DNA of 64,000 nt from Heterodera schachtii (Eukaryota > Nematoda > Chromadorea > Rhabditida > Heteroderidae), in the NCBI GenBank assembly GCA_023374025.1, contig SIJG01000199.1, positions 80,358-144,357 on the forward strand, read 5' to 3'. Positions 47,973-58,436 of this stretch are shown here, piece by piece. Each line of letters starts with the position of its first letter. Within the stretch, counting starts at the first letter, position 1. Below the pieces are notes generated by a model. It worked only from the letters and a program-made list of their open reading frames with translations, made no database searches and was not told the DNA's origin. The translations under genes and the position numbers were made by a program.

Positions 47973-48912
47973 CTAAATAAAAGGGTATGCGAAATTAAAT
48001 AAAAATAAAAAAGAATAATAACAAAATATACTATAATTATCCTTTTTAACTTAAAAAATCAATTTCGATACTTAAATTTATAGAAAACTTTTATAAAAAT
48101 ATTCTGTAAATATAATAAATTATTTTTACAAAGAAGAAATTAACGAATCCTTCACGGATAATAATTAATATATTTAATAAATTAAAAAATTTTTAACTAA
48201 AAAGAATGCAAAATAAATAACAAATTTGTTCAAGTTGCACAATTTTTTTTGAACTTTACACGGAATCTAAATAATGCTTTAATATTAATTAAATTAAATA
48301 CAGCAAAACACGAAAAAAAATTAAAAAAATCAGGTACCATATAAATGATCATAGTACTCAAGTGATATTGAATGATAAATTTAAAAAAATTGTTCAAAGG
48401 CAATTTTCGATTGGAACTGCTTAACTTCCATTTATAATGGTAAATAATCAAATTTATTAATTACAATAATATAGAATATAAAAATGTTGCAAATTTTAAA
48501 AAAATAAATAATAACAATATTATAAATTTTGCTAATAGTCCAATTCGAGATGAAACAGAAGTACACGTCAACGAGACATGAGATAAAAATAGTAAAACAA
48601 AAGTTAAATTCAAAAAATAATTATTAGTTTAAAAAGTATCTAAAAAACTTAGGGTGTAATACAGAATTTTTTGTGTTTCAATTTCAAAACATCAATGAAT
48701 TGGCCCAAACGGCTTCAACGAATTGACGCCGCTTGGGTGCTAGTATGTTTCATTTTAACTTTTGACTTCAAATCAATTTTTTCGTTGATGTCAAAAATGT
48801 GTTTCAATTTGATGGCACATATTCAGCAGAAAAATAAAAAAAATGCCAATACGAATTTATATGAAATAATTAATAAAATAATATGATAACAACAAATAAA
48901 AAATAATATTCT
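47973..48912. other. AT-rich stretch beyond the BEL/Pao 3' end
   Basis: Mostly AT-rich without a gene. A GC-richer island at 48,690-48,830 contains near-repeats (GTGTTTCAATTT twice) and a 71-codon plus-strand frame without identity. No LTR matching sequence 5' of the BEL/Pao frames is found. Confidence 0.45.
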
Positions 48913-51900
48913 TTACATAAAAAAATGACAACTATTTACACGGCTGCTGCACACACCCTCACAGCAGACAAGTCCATTTTCGGCCCGGGGGTTCAAAAAC
49001 ACCCAAACCCCTTCTTCGGCACACGAAAGGACACGTGCTGCGGAATGTACTCCGCCTGCCAAAAATGACACCAAAACCAAAATTGTCATTAGCGGAGGGC
49101 GAAGTGCCCACTTAAAACTGGACGGCCTCCCTTTTTTCCCTTCGGGGGACATCCCAAGTGGTGGCGGGGGGCGGTCGGCCCATTTGAATTGCCCCGGGGC
49201 GTTTTTCCTCCTCTTTTCGCCCCTTAAATCCGCTTCTCTTTCGCCTGTCCCTTCTTTGTCGGCTATCGTGGGCGGAGATGGGACTTCATTCCATTCTGCT
49301 GTGCCTTCTAGCGGTACCAACTGATTAATCGGCCGTTCCCATTCTCTCCCCGTTCCCAGTAATATTTTAGCGCTCCGTGGCTTCTCCGGGGGAAATAGGG
49401 CGAGAATTCGCCCCAATGGCCAGTGATTCCTCGGGAATTCCTCCTGTTCCACAAGCACAACATCACCAATTTTGGGAGGGCCAGGGGCGGAAATCCTTGG
49501 GCCGGAATGGGTTTCCTGGGTGCGACCCCTCAAAATTAGGAGGTACTCCCGGCTCCAAACCTTCCAAAAACGCCGGAGGGACTCATTAGTGGCGTACCAC
49601 AAATGAGCCAATTTTTCAGAGGAAGAAGGCAGAAATGGTACTTCCGGTTCGTCCGGCTCAATCATTACATTTTGGGAAAGGGGGGAAAGGAAATCAGATG
49701 GGCTTAAGGAGCGGGGTCCGTCTCGCTCATCAGACACGAAAGTGATTGGACGGCCATTGAGAATGGCTTCAATTTCACAAGTTAGGGTTTGCAGCTGGTC
49801 CCGAGTCGGTGTTGACCGTCCCAAACACCGCCGGAACGCGGTCTTTACTAGCCCAACCATTCGTTCGTACACACCCCCCGCCCACGGACTATGGGGTGGT
49901 ATCAGCTTCCAGTCCACCGGGAGGGCATAATGGGCCATTAAGAGTTGCCTCCCCAGGACTAATTGAGTCCCGTTATCTGACCAAACCCTTTTTGGCGTGC
50001 CTCGCCTGGCGACAAAACGCCGGAAAGCGGTCAAGAAGTCACATGCACTGAGTGATTCGACCGACTCCAAATGTACGGCCCGACAGCTTAGGCACGTAAA
50101 GAGAAGAATCCACGCCTTTTTGGGTCCCTCTGGACACTTAAATACGGTAGGGCCCAAATAGTCTAATCCCACAAAAGTGAAAGGGGGACTTGGATTTGTA
50201 CGTGCGGGAGGGAGGGGTGGCATGGGTGGGAGAGCAAATTTAACGGCCTTATCCCTCTTACAAATGGCGCATTCCCGTAACACACTTTTTACCAAACGGC
50301 GCGCTCTCAAGCACCAAAATTCGCTTAAAAACTTAGAAAGAGTAAAATCGACCCCAGCATGCGCGAGAGATTGGTGGGCGGATAAAATAAGTAAATGGGT
50401 AACCCAAGAGTTGCGCGGGAGTACAATGGGATTTTTAAAACCTTCCGGCTGATTGGCGTAAGCCATACGCGTCCGGAGACGAATCAGTCCGTCAGTCCCC
50501 ATATAAATGCCATCTCCGGGACATAATTCAGTTTGCTCCCTTTGTAAGAGCCATTTTTTGGCCACACTCCTTGCGGCGAGGGCCGATGGTTCCAATCCCT
50601 CCAATTTAACAACAAAGGGTACCGCCTTTTTGAATTTTTCTGATTTCCCCAGAATTTTGCTCAGAAAACACATGACAAATGTTGCAGTGATCAGAAGTTT
50701 AGACCAACTGTGAAAACGGGCGAGGTTTAAAAGGGAGGGGCCCAAAGGTTGTTCGGCAATGGCTAAGGCGACAGAAGGCTCTCCTTTTTCTAAATTAGTC
50801 CCTTCCGCCGGGAGGACAATTTCTCGGAATTCGTCAGGCCATTCCCTTTCCGGATTTCTAAGCCATTCGGGTCCCGTATGCCAAAGGCGGAGTCCACTTA
50901 ATTCCCCACATGATGCTCCTCTTGTACCCAAATCTGCCGGGTTGTCAGAAGACCGCACATACCGAAAATAGGCCTCCTTTTCTTGCCTGATTTCGGATAG
51001 CCGATTGGCAATGAAAACCGGCTGAGGAGCAGGGTTTGCCACCCATGATAAGACTATTTGTGAGTCCACCCAAAAAATAATTTTTTCAAAAGAGCCGTTA
51101 AAATTGGCGGTAATAAATTTTTGGCCCGGACCGCTATTAGCAACCCCTAATAATTCCAATCGGGGGATGGTGAGCCCATCATTTTTAAACTTTTTTGGTC
51201 GCAACCGGGATTTAGAAAAAAGGAGTGAAGTTTCGGTCTGACCATTGTATTCGGCTCGCAAATACGCAGCGGCAGCGTACGAATTGGGACCCGCATCAGA
51301 AAAAATGTGCAGTTGGAGTTTGCCTTGGCTGCCCGGGGTTAGCCGTGGAAATGTCAGTGAGGGACCGGACCATTCCGAACTAATCTCTGCCCATTTTTGT
51401 TCATTTTCCTTTCCGATCGGTCCGTCCCACCCAGTGCCTGAGTCCCAAAGGGACTGAAAGAAAATTTTGGATTTTACCAGGCACGGGCTGCAGAGCCCCA
51501 ATGGGTCAAATAACGAAGCAATGGCACTTAAAATTCCCCGCCTCGTCGGTGAAAAATCGCTTGGATTAGGGAGTTCAAAAAGGAGTTTATCCTGGGGCAA
51601 ATTCCAAGAAAGACCCAAAACTTTCTGTACATCACCCACCATCACATCACCCGGGGGGAGTTCACTCAAAATGTTCGGGTCAGTGGCAACAAATTCACGG
51701 AGGTGCATTCCGGCATCAGAAATGGTCTGGCGGGCGACCCGAACCGCAGCCGCCGCTTCATCCGGCGATTCGCTGCAAATTAACAAATTGTCCACATAGA
51801 AATTTTTGGCCATTTCCAATGGGTCCCCCCTCGTCGACAAATGGTGGCGCAGAACAGACGCAAGAAGAAACGGTGAAGCATTGACGCCGAAAGCAATCCT

Positions 51901-52089
51901 TTTAAATCGGTAAACGACGAAATTTTGGGGACTTAATGGTTGGGAAGGGTCCCGGAACCAAAGGAATTTGGCTACTTCCCTGTCTTCCTCCCGCAGGCCA
52001 ACGGCCAAAAAGGCCTTTTCAATGTCCCCAAGAACTGGACAGGTGGAAGCTCTGAATCGCAGTAAAATTCCGGCTAATTCGGGGACCAA
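48913..52089 (-). pseudogene. BEL/Pao pol: RT, RNase H, integrase, env-like start
   Basis: A 1,058-residue frame opening at a TTG, in effect the 3' part of a frameshifted pol. RT palm (FKRIAFGVNASPFLL about 62-76; YVDN at 98-101, where the classical box is YVDD), RNase H (Asp265, LELLG at 311), integrase zinc region (H572/H577, C607/C610) and DDE (Asp643, Asp705, Glu742), then a C-terminal GDVVLVEQEE domain. These match BEL/Pao Pol. From residue 1,001 a hydrophobic signal-like segment and a Cys-rich start follow. The frame stops at 48,913 where GC-rich sequence gives way to AT-rich DNA, so the 3' end is truncated. Confidence 0.88.
48916..49089 (-). pseudogene. Env-like start: signal/membrane segment plus Cys-rich residues
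   Basis: The last 58 residues of the frame read as a hydrophobic segment (TILVLVSFLAGGVHSA) and then six cysteines within 33 residues. A glycoprotein frame after integrase is known in some nematode BEL elements. Here only the first part remains and it is fused in phase to integrase. Envelope origin is an inference; no fusion or receptor domain can be seen. Confidence 0.35.
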
Positions 52090-52790
52090 ATTGGGGCCGG
52101 GTAAAGTAAATCGTTAAGTGATGCCTTTCCCTTTTCGCGCGCAGAGGCATCATAGACAACGCGGAGCTTTTTTGGGGACACAACCGCATGATGGGGAATG
52201 AAGTGCTCTTGAGCACCTTTTCGAACCGCCGGTTCGATGATTCCCCGTTCGACTTGCTCCGTAATGGTTGCCTGATATTTTTCCCTAAATTCGGAGTTGG
52301 CCCGTAATTTGTGGGACAGAGCCGAAAGACGGGAATAGGCCAGAGAAAAATTGGTTGAAAGTCGGTCCTTACCCCCCGGGCGCCAGGGCCAGCCGACTTC
52401 ATATCTCCCTTCCTTAAATGTCACTGAGTCAGAAAAAAGGGCCAAAGCCAGGGATTCATCATTGGGGTCCAATGGGTCCCGAATGCCAATGGATTCTAAG
52501 CTCCATGAAAAAAAGTGAGAAGACAAAAAAGCATTTGGCATCGTCCGTCCGTTCTTAAGTAGTGGCGAGAGTTTGGGCGGGGCACATCGGGGGGAAGGCA
52601 CTGTATTGGACGAAGCAGCCAATCCGTGGAGAGCAAAGTGCAACAGACGGAGAGACGAGGCGCGGGAGGGGGGGGGGCGACCAAAACATTGCGCGTGCCG
52701 TGCCAATTTGTATTGCGATGATGTTCCTGTGGGATTAGGGATGGACCCGGCCCCGCTTAGTTGTTTATGATAGCCCAGTAAAAATGACAA
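52074..52790 (-). pseudogene. BEL/Pao pol N-terminal part
   Basis: A 238-residue frame carrying the BEL/Pao region before and into RT: a DP-N-ESLALALFSDSV segment, GRYEVGWPWRPG (about 148-159), a helical stretch (YQATITEQVERGIIEPA), PHHAVVSPKKLRVVYDAS (about 198-215) and LNDLL. It loses phase at about 52,074-52,089 and the next frame takes over, so one indel separates the two. The N-terminal ~90 residues are atypical. Peptidase and Gag domains normally upstream are not visible. Confidence 0.8.
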
Positions 52791-52942
52791 AAGACCACCA
52801 AATTAATCCCCCAGGAAAATTTTTGGCCTAAATTATTGCCCAAATTAATCCCCAAAAAATATTTTTCCTAATCCTAAAAATTTTGCCAAACATTTTAATA
52901 CTGTCGTAGACAGATTCCCCCCCCCCCCCCCCGCCGCACAAC
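52791..52942. other. AT-rich gap with 16-C tract
   Basis: AT-rich linker between the two GC-rich blocks, with repeated AAATTAATCCCC words and a run of 16 C at 52,917-52,932. It may mark a deletion or insertion point in the retroelement. Confidence 0.5.
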
Positions 52943-53719
52943 TCAAGCAGATGGGGACGACGCAACTGCCCCTTCATTTTCCTGCGCTGTTGGAGGCACT
53001 GGCGGAGGCGGGGCCACTGCTTCGGCGTTTGGAGCTGCCAGCGACGGCATTTCGACCACACCAACTGGACCAATCTGCACCTGTGGTCCCTGAAAACGAG
53101 ATGGGCCCGGCGCCTGTGCCTGCCCTTTATTAGCCTTAGGGAGGGAGGCCCCCGAACCGCCATTAGCACCCGTACCCCCCTTGTTGCGGTTGCGCAAACG
53201 TTTTCCCGCACCCTTGTTAGCGGCCCCCTTAACTTGCTGCCCGATTTTGTTGGCAGTAAGCAAAATCACCATACGCTCCATCAGCTTTCGTTGATCATTC
53301 GCCACGCGAAGCAACTCCGAGAAAGTCCAAGTGAGGCGGTGACCAATTGGTGGAGTCGGATCAATGTTCGGATGACGAGGTTCATGTTGGCCGGCAGGTG
53401 GACATGCGGAAGACATCAGTGGCAAAGGTTGTTGTGGCGCGCACATCGGCGGGGGTGGCAAAGGCTGTTGTGGCGCGAACATTGACGGGGGGGCGGGGGC
53501 GACAAATCGGGGGGCGGGTGGCGACGTGGCCGGTTGTCCTTGGAGTGGAAAAGGGACAAAGAACTGCCCATTTGTGGGTGGGCCAGCGATGACGTATCCA
53601 TTGGTCGGGTACGGGGTCAACCGCCTGCGGATCACGCGCGGATTTCTTCCGTAGCCCGTAGTCTCGCCCCACCTACTGGCCGCCGTAGTCGAGTGTGCGG
53701 TGTTTTGGCCAAAACACAC
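52943..53719 (-). CDS. Unrecognised Pro/Gln/Gly-rich open frame
   Basis: A 258-codon frame opening at GTG right after an in-frame TGA, with no early ATG. The N-terminal half is Pro/Ala-rich with an imperfect repeat (APQQPLPPP / APQQPLPLM, about residues 83-100). The middle has a short helical segment (FSELLRVANDQRKLMERMVI, about 134-153). After it comes a Lys/Arg/Gly/Asn-rich stretch (KGAGKRLRNRNKGG) and a Pro/Ala-rich end. GC content matches the BEL/Pao block to its 3' side, and it lies where Gag would be, so a Gag-derived fragment is one possibility. No zinc knuckle is seen. Confidence 0.4.
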   Translation of the reverse strand: MCFGQNTAHSTTAASRWGETTGYGRNPRVIRRRLTPYPTNGYVIAGPPTNGQFFVPFPLQGQPATSPPAPRFVAPAPPSMFAPQQPLPPPPMCAPQQPLPLMSSACPPAGQHEPRHPNIDPTPPIGHRLTWTFSELLRVANDQRKLMERMVILLTANKIGQQVKGAANKGAGKRLRNRNKGGTGANGGSGASLPKANKGQAQAPGPSRFQGPQVQIGPVGVVEMPSLAAPNAEAVAPPPPVPPTAQENEGAVASSPSA

Positions 53720-54424
53720 TCACCAATTTAATAAACTCTATTATATCAAAAGCATAATTAATTTATCTCTTTTCTTGCGATTTTTGACATTGGACGGTTC
53801 AGTCCCAAAGCCATTTTTCCATTTCAGTCCCGGGTCTGTAACTCTGTTCAAAATTGTCGCCGCGCCCTAAAAATGGTACCATTCGACTCCCCTCACCGAG
53901 AGGAATCGATTGATATACGATTCGTATGCAAAATCAAAGTTGGCAGTATTCTTAACTTTTTCCAACTTTTTTCATTGTCAACTAAATACCTAAAAATTTT
54001 TATCATGAATTTTTTAGTTTTAAATATGTTAAAATTTAAATCAATGGAGCTTAAATACATCTAAATTTTAAATAAAGTCATTAGCCATATTTGTTTGAAT
54101 TTTTTAAATTATTTTAAGTTCATTAAAAATGAAGACAATTATTGAAAAATTGAATGAAACTTCAAAATTAAAAAAAAATGCAAATTAATCTGGCTAATGT
54201 GTTTATTTAATATAAGGTAAATTTTAATTATTCTTTTATTCGAAATCCAATAAACTTTTAAAAAAATATGTATTTACGCATAAATTAAATTAAATTTTAA
54301 CATATTTATAATTATAAAAATTGATTAAAAAAAATTCTAAAAAAATCAAATATTTGCTTTTGCACTTTTTGTGAAGTGACCTAGCAGCTATAATAAGTAT
54401 TAAATTACCCACAAAAATTTAAAA
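53720..54424. other. AT-rich gene-free stretch
   Basis: No gene and no LTR counterpart are found. A moderately GC-rich segment at 53,785-53,920 has an unremarkable short plus frame. Confidence 0.5.
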
Positions 54425-54715
54425 TTACTGAATCCAAAGTTGCTTAAAGCGCAGTTTGTTGGGCAGCGGACGAACCGGCATTGGAAATTCCACAAAAAGC
54501 ACACAAATTTGCACTGAAATTTCCTCATTTCGTCCTTTCATTATCTGCCATTGAAAAATTGTCCATTCCTTGCCATTGAAATGCGCTTCCATCAGCGAAT
54601 CGAAACGGTAAGAAAGCAGCGCCATTTCGAGACCGAGTTGAGCATGGTCAAAGAAGGGAAGAATGCCCATCCAAACATCGTTGCAAATCCAGCTAAATGC
54701 ATGCGTAAAAATCAC
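54425..54715 (-). pseudogene. F-box-like family fragment
   Basis: A 96-residue frame reads WICNDVWMGILPFFDHAQLG, MALLSYRFDSLMEAHFNGK, and later FPMPVRPLPNKLRFKQLWI. This pattern (DVW..ILPFF, LALLS.RFD.L...HF.GK, PLP.RPLPNKIRF) is what I recall of a large F-box-like family in cyst and root-knot nematodes. The recollection was not checked. The frame begins at a GTG just after a stop and ends abruptly, so it is a truncated copy. A 14-C run lies 47 bases upstream. Confidence 0.45.
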
Positions 54716-54761
54716 TTAATGAGGAATTGGCACTTTTGGTAATAACACTGCCGATGCCACA

Positions 54762-54775
54762 CCCCCCCCCCCCCC
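54762..54775. repeat. Poly-C tract (14 C)
   Basis: G/C homopolymer near the F-box-like fragment. Confidence 0.95.
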
Positions 54776-54779
54776 TCTT

Positions 54780-55920
54780 GGAAAAATTGTTTTAATAAGT
54801 CATGAAAACAATTTTAGGTATTTCCGTTTTGGGGCCAAAGTTTGAATTTTAAAAAAAGAACAACGTAAACATTTTTTTAGATAAAAATAAATAGTTGTTA
54901 AATGAAATAGAAGCTTTTACCCAGAAAAATGCGTCCTTTGAAAAATTTTCAACTTTTTGTTCAAATTCGGGTCAGGGGTTAGAAATTGGGTAAAGCTGAG
55001 TTAAGACTCGTAATTAAAAATTCCAAAAAATGTTTATATATTCACTATTTGCTTAAATAAACTTAAAAAAATACAATAAACAACCAAAAAATGGATTTAA
55101 AACTTAAAAATGCAAAAATTTTATTGTCGTCCGTTGTTTAAAAAATACTTTCAAACTTGCCAAAATTTCGAAAAGAATCTCCTTTAAAAAAAAAGAAAAA
55201 TTCACAAAAAATTGCGAAAATATTTATTAAAAATGCCAAAATGACCGACGAAAACTCAAAATTTTCTTATTTTTAGGGGTGTTTAAAAATTTCAAAAAAG
55301 TCGATCTTTAGGGGTGTATTTTTCCTTTTTTTTTGCATTTTTCTTGTGAAAGTTTTGCCAAAAATGGCCGAAATATGGACTAAAAAGGCAAAAAATGGCG
55401 AAATATGGTTTTATTCCCGAAAACCCCCAAAATATGGATTTATATGGACCAAAAACCTTCACCAAATCAAAAAATTTTAACGCAGAAATGCTATTTTTGA
55501 GCCCTTTTCTTTATAGCATATGCGCAGAAAAAATATGTTAATCCATATAATTTACAACCCTAATTATCATCAAGAAAATAAACAAATAAATTTTTGCATT
55601 TTTGTTAACAAATTTTGGGCAAAACGCCAAAATAGTTAAAAATAGTTTTTTACAAGAATTTATAGTTTTTTTAGTTGCTAAAAATAAAAAACTATAAAAT
55701 AGTTGCTAATAACTCGAAAAGTAGCTTAACAACCCCCCTAAAAAACATGTTTTTCGTGCATTTCAGGCTACGGGGAGCTCAGGAAAAAATAGTGAAAAAA
55801 CTATAAATTGGAGCCCTAGTTATGACACTCTTAAAGAATATTTTTAATCATTTTTTTAAATTTTTTCCTTTGACAAATTTTCATCACTAATTTCCACTCA
55901 GAACCCCATTCTTCCAGTGC
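54780..55920. other. Mosaic of short decayed elements
   Basis: No gene. It contains a TTTTTGTTCAAATTCGGGTC word (54,955) shared with 45.2 kb, an AATATGGAC-rich patch (55,375-55,460) ending near ACCCTAATTATC (55,557), and a patch of CTATAAAATAGTTGC variants (55,630-55,810) with CATGTTTTTCGTGCATTTCA and a GAGCCCTAG end at 55,816. Confidence 0.5.
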
Positions 55921-55924
55921 TTGT

Positions 55925-56035
55925 TTTTCTCGGTTCCCGGTTGCCCTACCGGGACCGGGACCTGAGCTTTTCAAAAACCGGTACCGGGACCTCGGATGAC
56001 CGGGAATTCCCGGCCCGGTCCCGCTCAACTCTAGT
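55925..56035. repeat. Cryptically simple patch of CGGGACC words
   Basis: About 110 bases composed of variants of CCGGGACCGGGACC and CCGGTACCGGGACC, followed by CAACTCTAG. Internal self-similarity without strict tandem period. Confidence 0.7.
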
Positions 56036-56089
56036 TTTAAATATAACCTATATCTTGTACATAGCAGAGAGGCTACCCGAGATTTGAGG

Positions 56090-56325
56090 ATTTGACATTT
56101 GCGGATATTTCCAATATTTGAGGTCCTTGCGTATATTTCAAATGTCGGGTCCTCAAAAGTCAAATCCTCAAATGTCGGGTCCTCAAAAGTCAAATCCTCA
56201 AATGTCGGGTCCTTAAAAGTAGGGTCCTCAAATGTCGTGAATATCAGCAAATGTCGGGCCCTAAATGTCAAATCCTCAAACGACGTCCTCAAATGTCAAG
56301 TCCTCAAATGTCGCACCACGAGCAG
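56090..56325 (+). repeat. Minisatellite of ~15-bp units
   Basis: Alternating 15-base units CCTCAAATGTCGGGT and CCTCAAAAGTCAAAT make a 30-base higher-order repeat, then decay into variants up to 56,322. Translated in reverse it gives FEDPT/FEDLT pentapeptides, which is a by-product rather than a gene. Confidence 0.85.
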
Positions 56326-56329
56326 GGAT

Positions 56330-56460
56330 GTTGCAAAAAGAAAAGAAAATACGAGATACGAAAGCACGAGACACGAGATACGTGAAAAACGAGTCAAAAA
56401 TAAAATACGAAAACGAGACGAGACGCCCATAAAAATTCGAGACAAGACGAGATTTTTTTA
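56330..56460. repeat. Cryptically simple patch of ACGAGA words
   Basis: It starts after GAGCAGGGATGTTGC, which resembles a hAT-type left end, and consists of variants of ACGAGATACGA and ACGAGACA over about 120 bases. Confidence 0.6.
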
Positions 56461-56544
56461 CCAATAATTTTAGAGTTGTAAAATGACAAAATTTATTCAA
56501 AAAGTAAAAAAAATATTCTTTGTGTTTTCTCGCCATTCTTTTTC

Positions 56545-56860
56545 TGAATAATTTCTTGTTTCTTTAAATACTTTTTTATTTCAATAAATTTTCGTACAAT
56601 TTGAATTTTTTCTTCATCAGTTTTTGATTTGTAGCAATTAATTTGATTACAATTCTTTAATCCATTCATAATGCTTCGATTTGTCCCCAATTTTTTCATC
56701 AATTTTATGGCCATTCTTTTTGCTGAATATTTTCTTCCTTTTTGCTTTATTAGCTCTTTTATTTTATAATGTTCTTGAATTATTTCACTTTTTTATTTTA
56801 ATTTTTCTTTTTCTGTCCATTTTTTCCAAATATTTCATCAAATGATTTCTGTTGGAGTTT
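56545..56860 (-). pseudogene. Multi-HTH family copy
   Basis: The minus strand reads LQQKSFDEIFGK near the start (about 56,855), then the basic KGRKYSAKRM segment and HTH module 1 (MKKLGTNRSIMNGLKNC), followed by KSKTDEEKIQIVRKFIEI. Stops and indels break it, and module 2 is absent or degraded. Confidence 0.6.
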
Positions 56861-57010
56861 TTTTCTTCTCTCCTCCAATTAATGAATTTGATAATAAAAA
56901 TTACAATTAAACAATACAGCACTAAGACCGAAAATAACGAGTTTTGCACAAACTCTAAAAACAACAACATATCGCCATAAATTTGAAAATGTGGGAGTTT
57001 CTGGGGTGGC

Positions 57011-57603
57011 TGATCATTTCGTCACTGAGGAATAATTTTAAAAAATATTATCTAATATTGGAAATCTTTGTTATCTAAGTTTTATATACTTCCCACTTGC
57101 TTTACAAAACTTGCAGACTTAAGTTTCCGTTTTATTTTCATAAAATAACCAATTTGGATTCAATTTCGACAAAAGACCAGTGATCATTAGGGATGGGACT
57201 TAAGTCACAAAAAATCTCACAAAAATCGATTTATAAAGTCATGAAAAATAGCCACAGTCATGAAAAATGTAAAATGTCATAAAAAATAGCTAAAAAGTGA
57301 CATAAAAATGCCAAAAAAGTACGAAATAAATCCAAAAAGTCTTGAAAAATTAGGCAAAATAATTAAACAAAATCCTTTTTTCAACATTATCGAATAGCAA
57401 GCAATTTAAAAAGGACATAATATTATTTTTGACTGTTTAAAATCTAAAAAAAATTTTCGAAGAAGGGGCTACCACCGATGGTACTCTTACGCAGGAATAA
57501 TTTTAGAGAATTTTAACCAATTGTTATTTTCAAAGCAAATTTTTTTGAAATTGGCCTGTATTTTTAAAAAAATTATGTCTCAGTGACGAAATGATAAGTA
57601 ACC
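57011..57603. mobile_element. Inverted-repeat element with nested patch
   Basis: The left end TGATCATTTCGTCACTGAGG (57,011) is matched in inverse by 57,565-57,600, giving terminal repeats of about 35-40 bases around 590 bp. Inside lies a cryptically simple patch (57,190-57,365) of AGTCATGAAAAATAGC variants beginning TAGGGATGGGAC, probably a second element nested in the first. Confidence 0.55.
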
Positions 57604-58049
57604 GTTTTTTGGTAGAAATTAACATAAAAATGACCGTTTTTGGGGATTTTTTTCCAAAAATCATTCAATTTTTCCACAAAAAATTATCAAAAAAAAAAAA
57701 AAAAAAATCTTTTTTGACCCCATGAAATCAGCAAAATGCTGATAAATCAACAGAGTTAGGAGCCCTGATAATAGGTTTTTTCTAGTCGAAATTTTTAAAA
57801 GATTTTTTTTATTAAAAGTTGTAACAAAAAATTTCGAAGAATTACTCAATAATTTGTATATAATTTTGAAAACTTAATAAAAATAAAATTTTATTTAACA
57901 AAATAATAGTGAAGAAATCTTTGGGCTATTATCTAATTAAATAAACAACAAAAAAGCCAATTAAAGTAATGAAACAAATAAATTCGAAAATGTAATTTGC
58001 GAATAAAATATATTTTTTTTAAAGAATTCGCAAGAAATATTTAAAATGA

Positions 58050-58315
58050 TTATTCTAAGAATTGAATGGCTTTCCATCTGCGAATGTTTTTCGCTGAAGT
58101 ATTTATCCTTTTGGCAATTTCTTTTTCACTAATTTTTGGGTTTTCCATTTTTATTTTCCAATAAATTTTCATTTTTTCCATTTTTTCTTTTTCCGTTTTT
58201 CTTTTACAGCGAATTCGGAATTGTTTCTTCCATTTCATAATTGTTCTATAGCCAATTCCAATTTTCTTACAAATTTCGGCATAATTTTGTTTCCATTCTT
58301 TGGTTGAATATTTTA
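58050..58315 (-). pseudogene. Multi-HTH family copy (modules 2-3)
   Basis: The minus strand reads, from 58,315 down, YSTKEW-like sequence, YAEICKKIGIGYRTIMKWKK, then MKWKKQFRIRCKRKTEKEKM, KIYWKIKMENPKISEKE and HTH module 3 (IAKRINTSAKNIRRWK). Module 2 and module 3 are nearly in one phase. This is the cleanest view of the C-terminal half of the family. Confidence 0.65.
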
Positions 58316-58428
58316 AGTTTTTAAAAATAAATTAGGGACCACAATTCTTTTAAGAAAAGGCGACCGACCCCCAAACAACAAATGTACATTATGCCCAGCA
58401 GGGCTGCCAGCAGCAGATGTGCTGATCG

Positions 58429-58436
58429 ATTATTAG
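58429..58436. repeat. 8-bp TSD (left) of hAT-type element
   Basis: ATTATTAG precedes the element and recurs exactly at 58,845-58,852. Confidence 0.85.

Noticed and set aside
49377..51799. Plus-strand open frames across the BEL/Pao block
   Set aside because: Shadows created by the GC-rich minus-strand pol frame.
48913..53719. LTRs for the BEL/Pao element
   Set aside because: Compared flanks at 48.0-48.9 and 53.7-54.4 kb by eye; no shared repeat with TG...CA ends was found.
55831..56292. 153-codon minus frame with FEDPT repeats
   Set aside because: It is a translation of the 15-bp minisatellite; periodicity exists at the DNA level and continues out of frame.
56090..56325. CRISPR-like array
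   Set aside because: Units are contiguous 15-mers without unique spacers, in a eukaryotic window.
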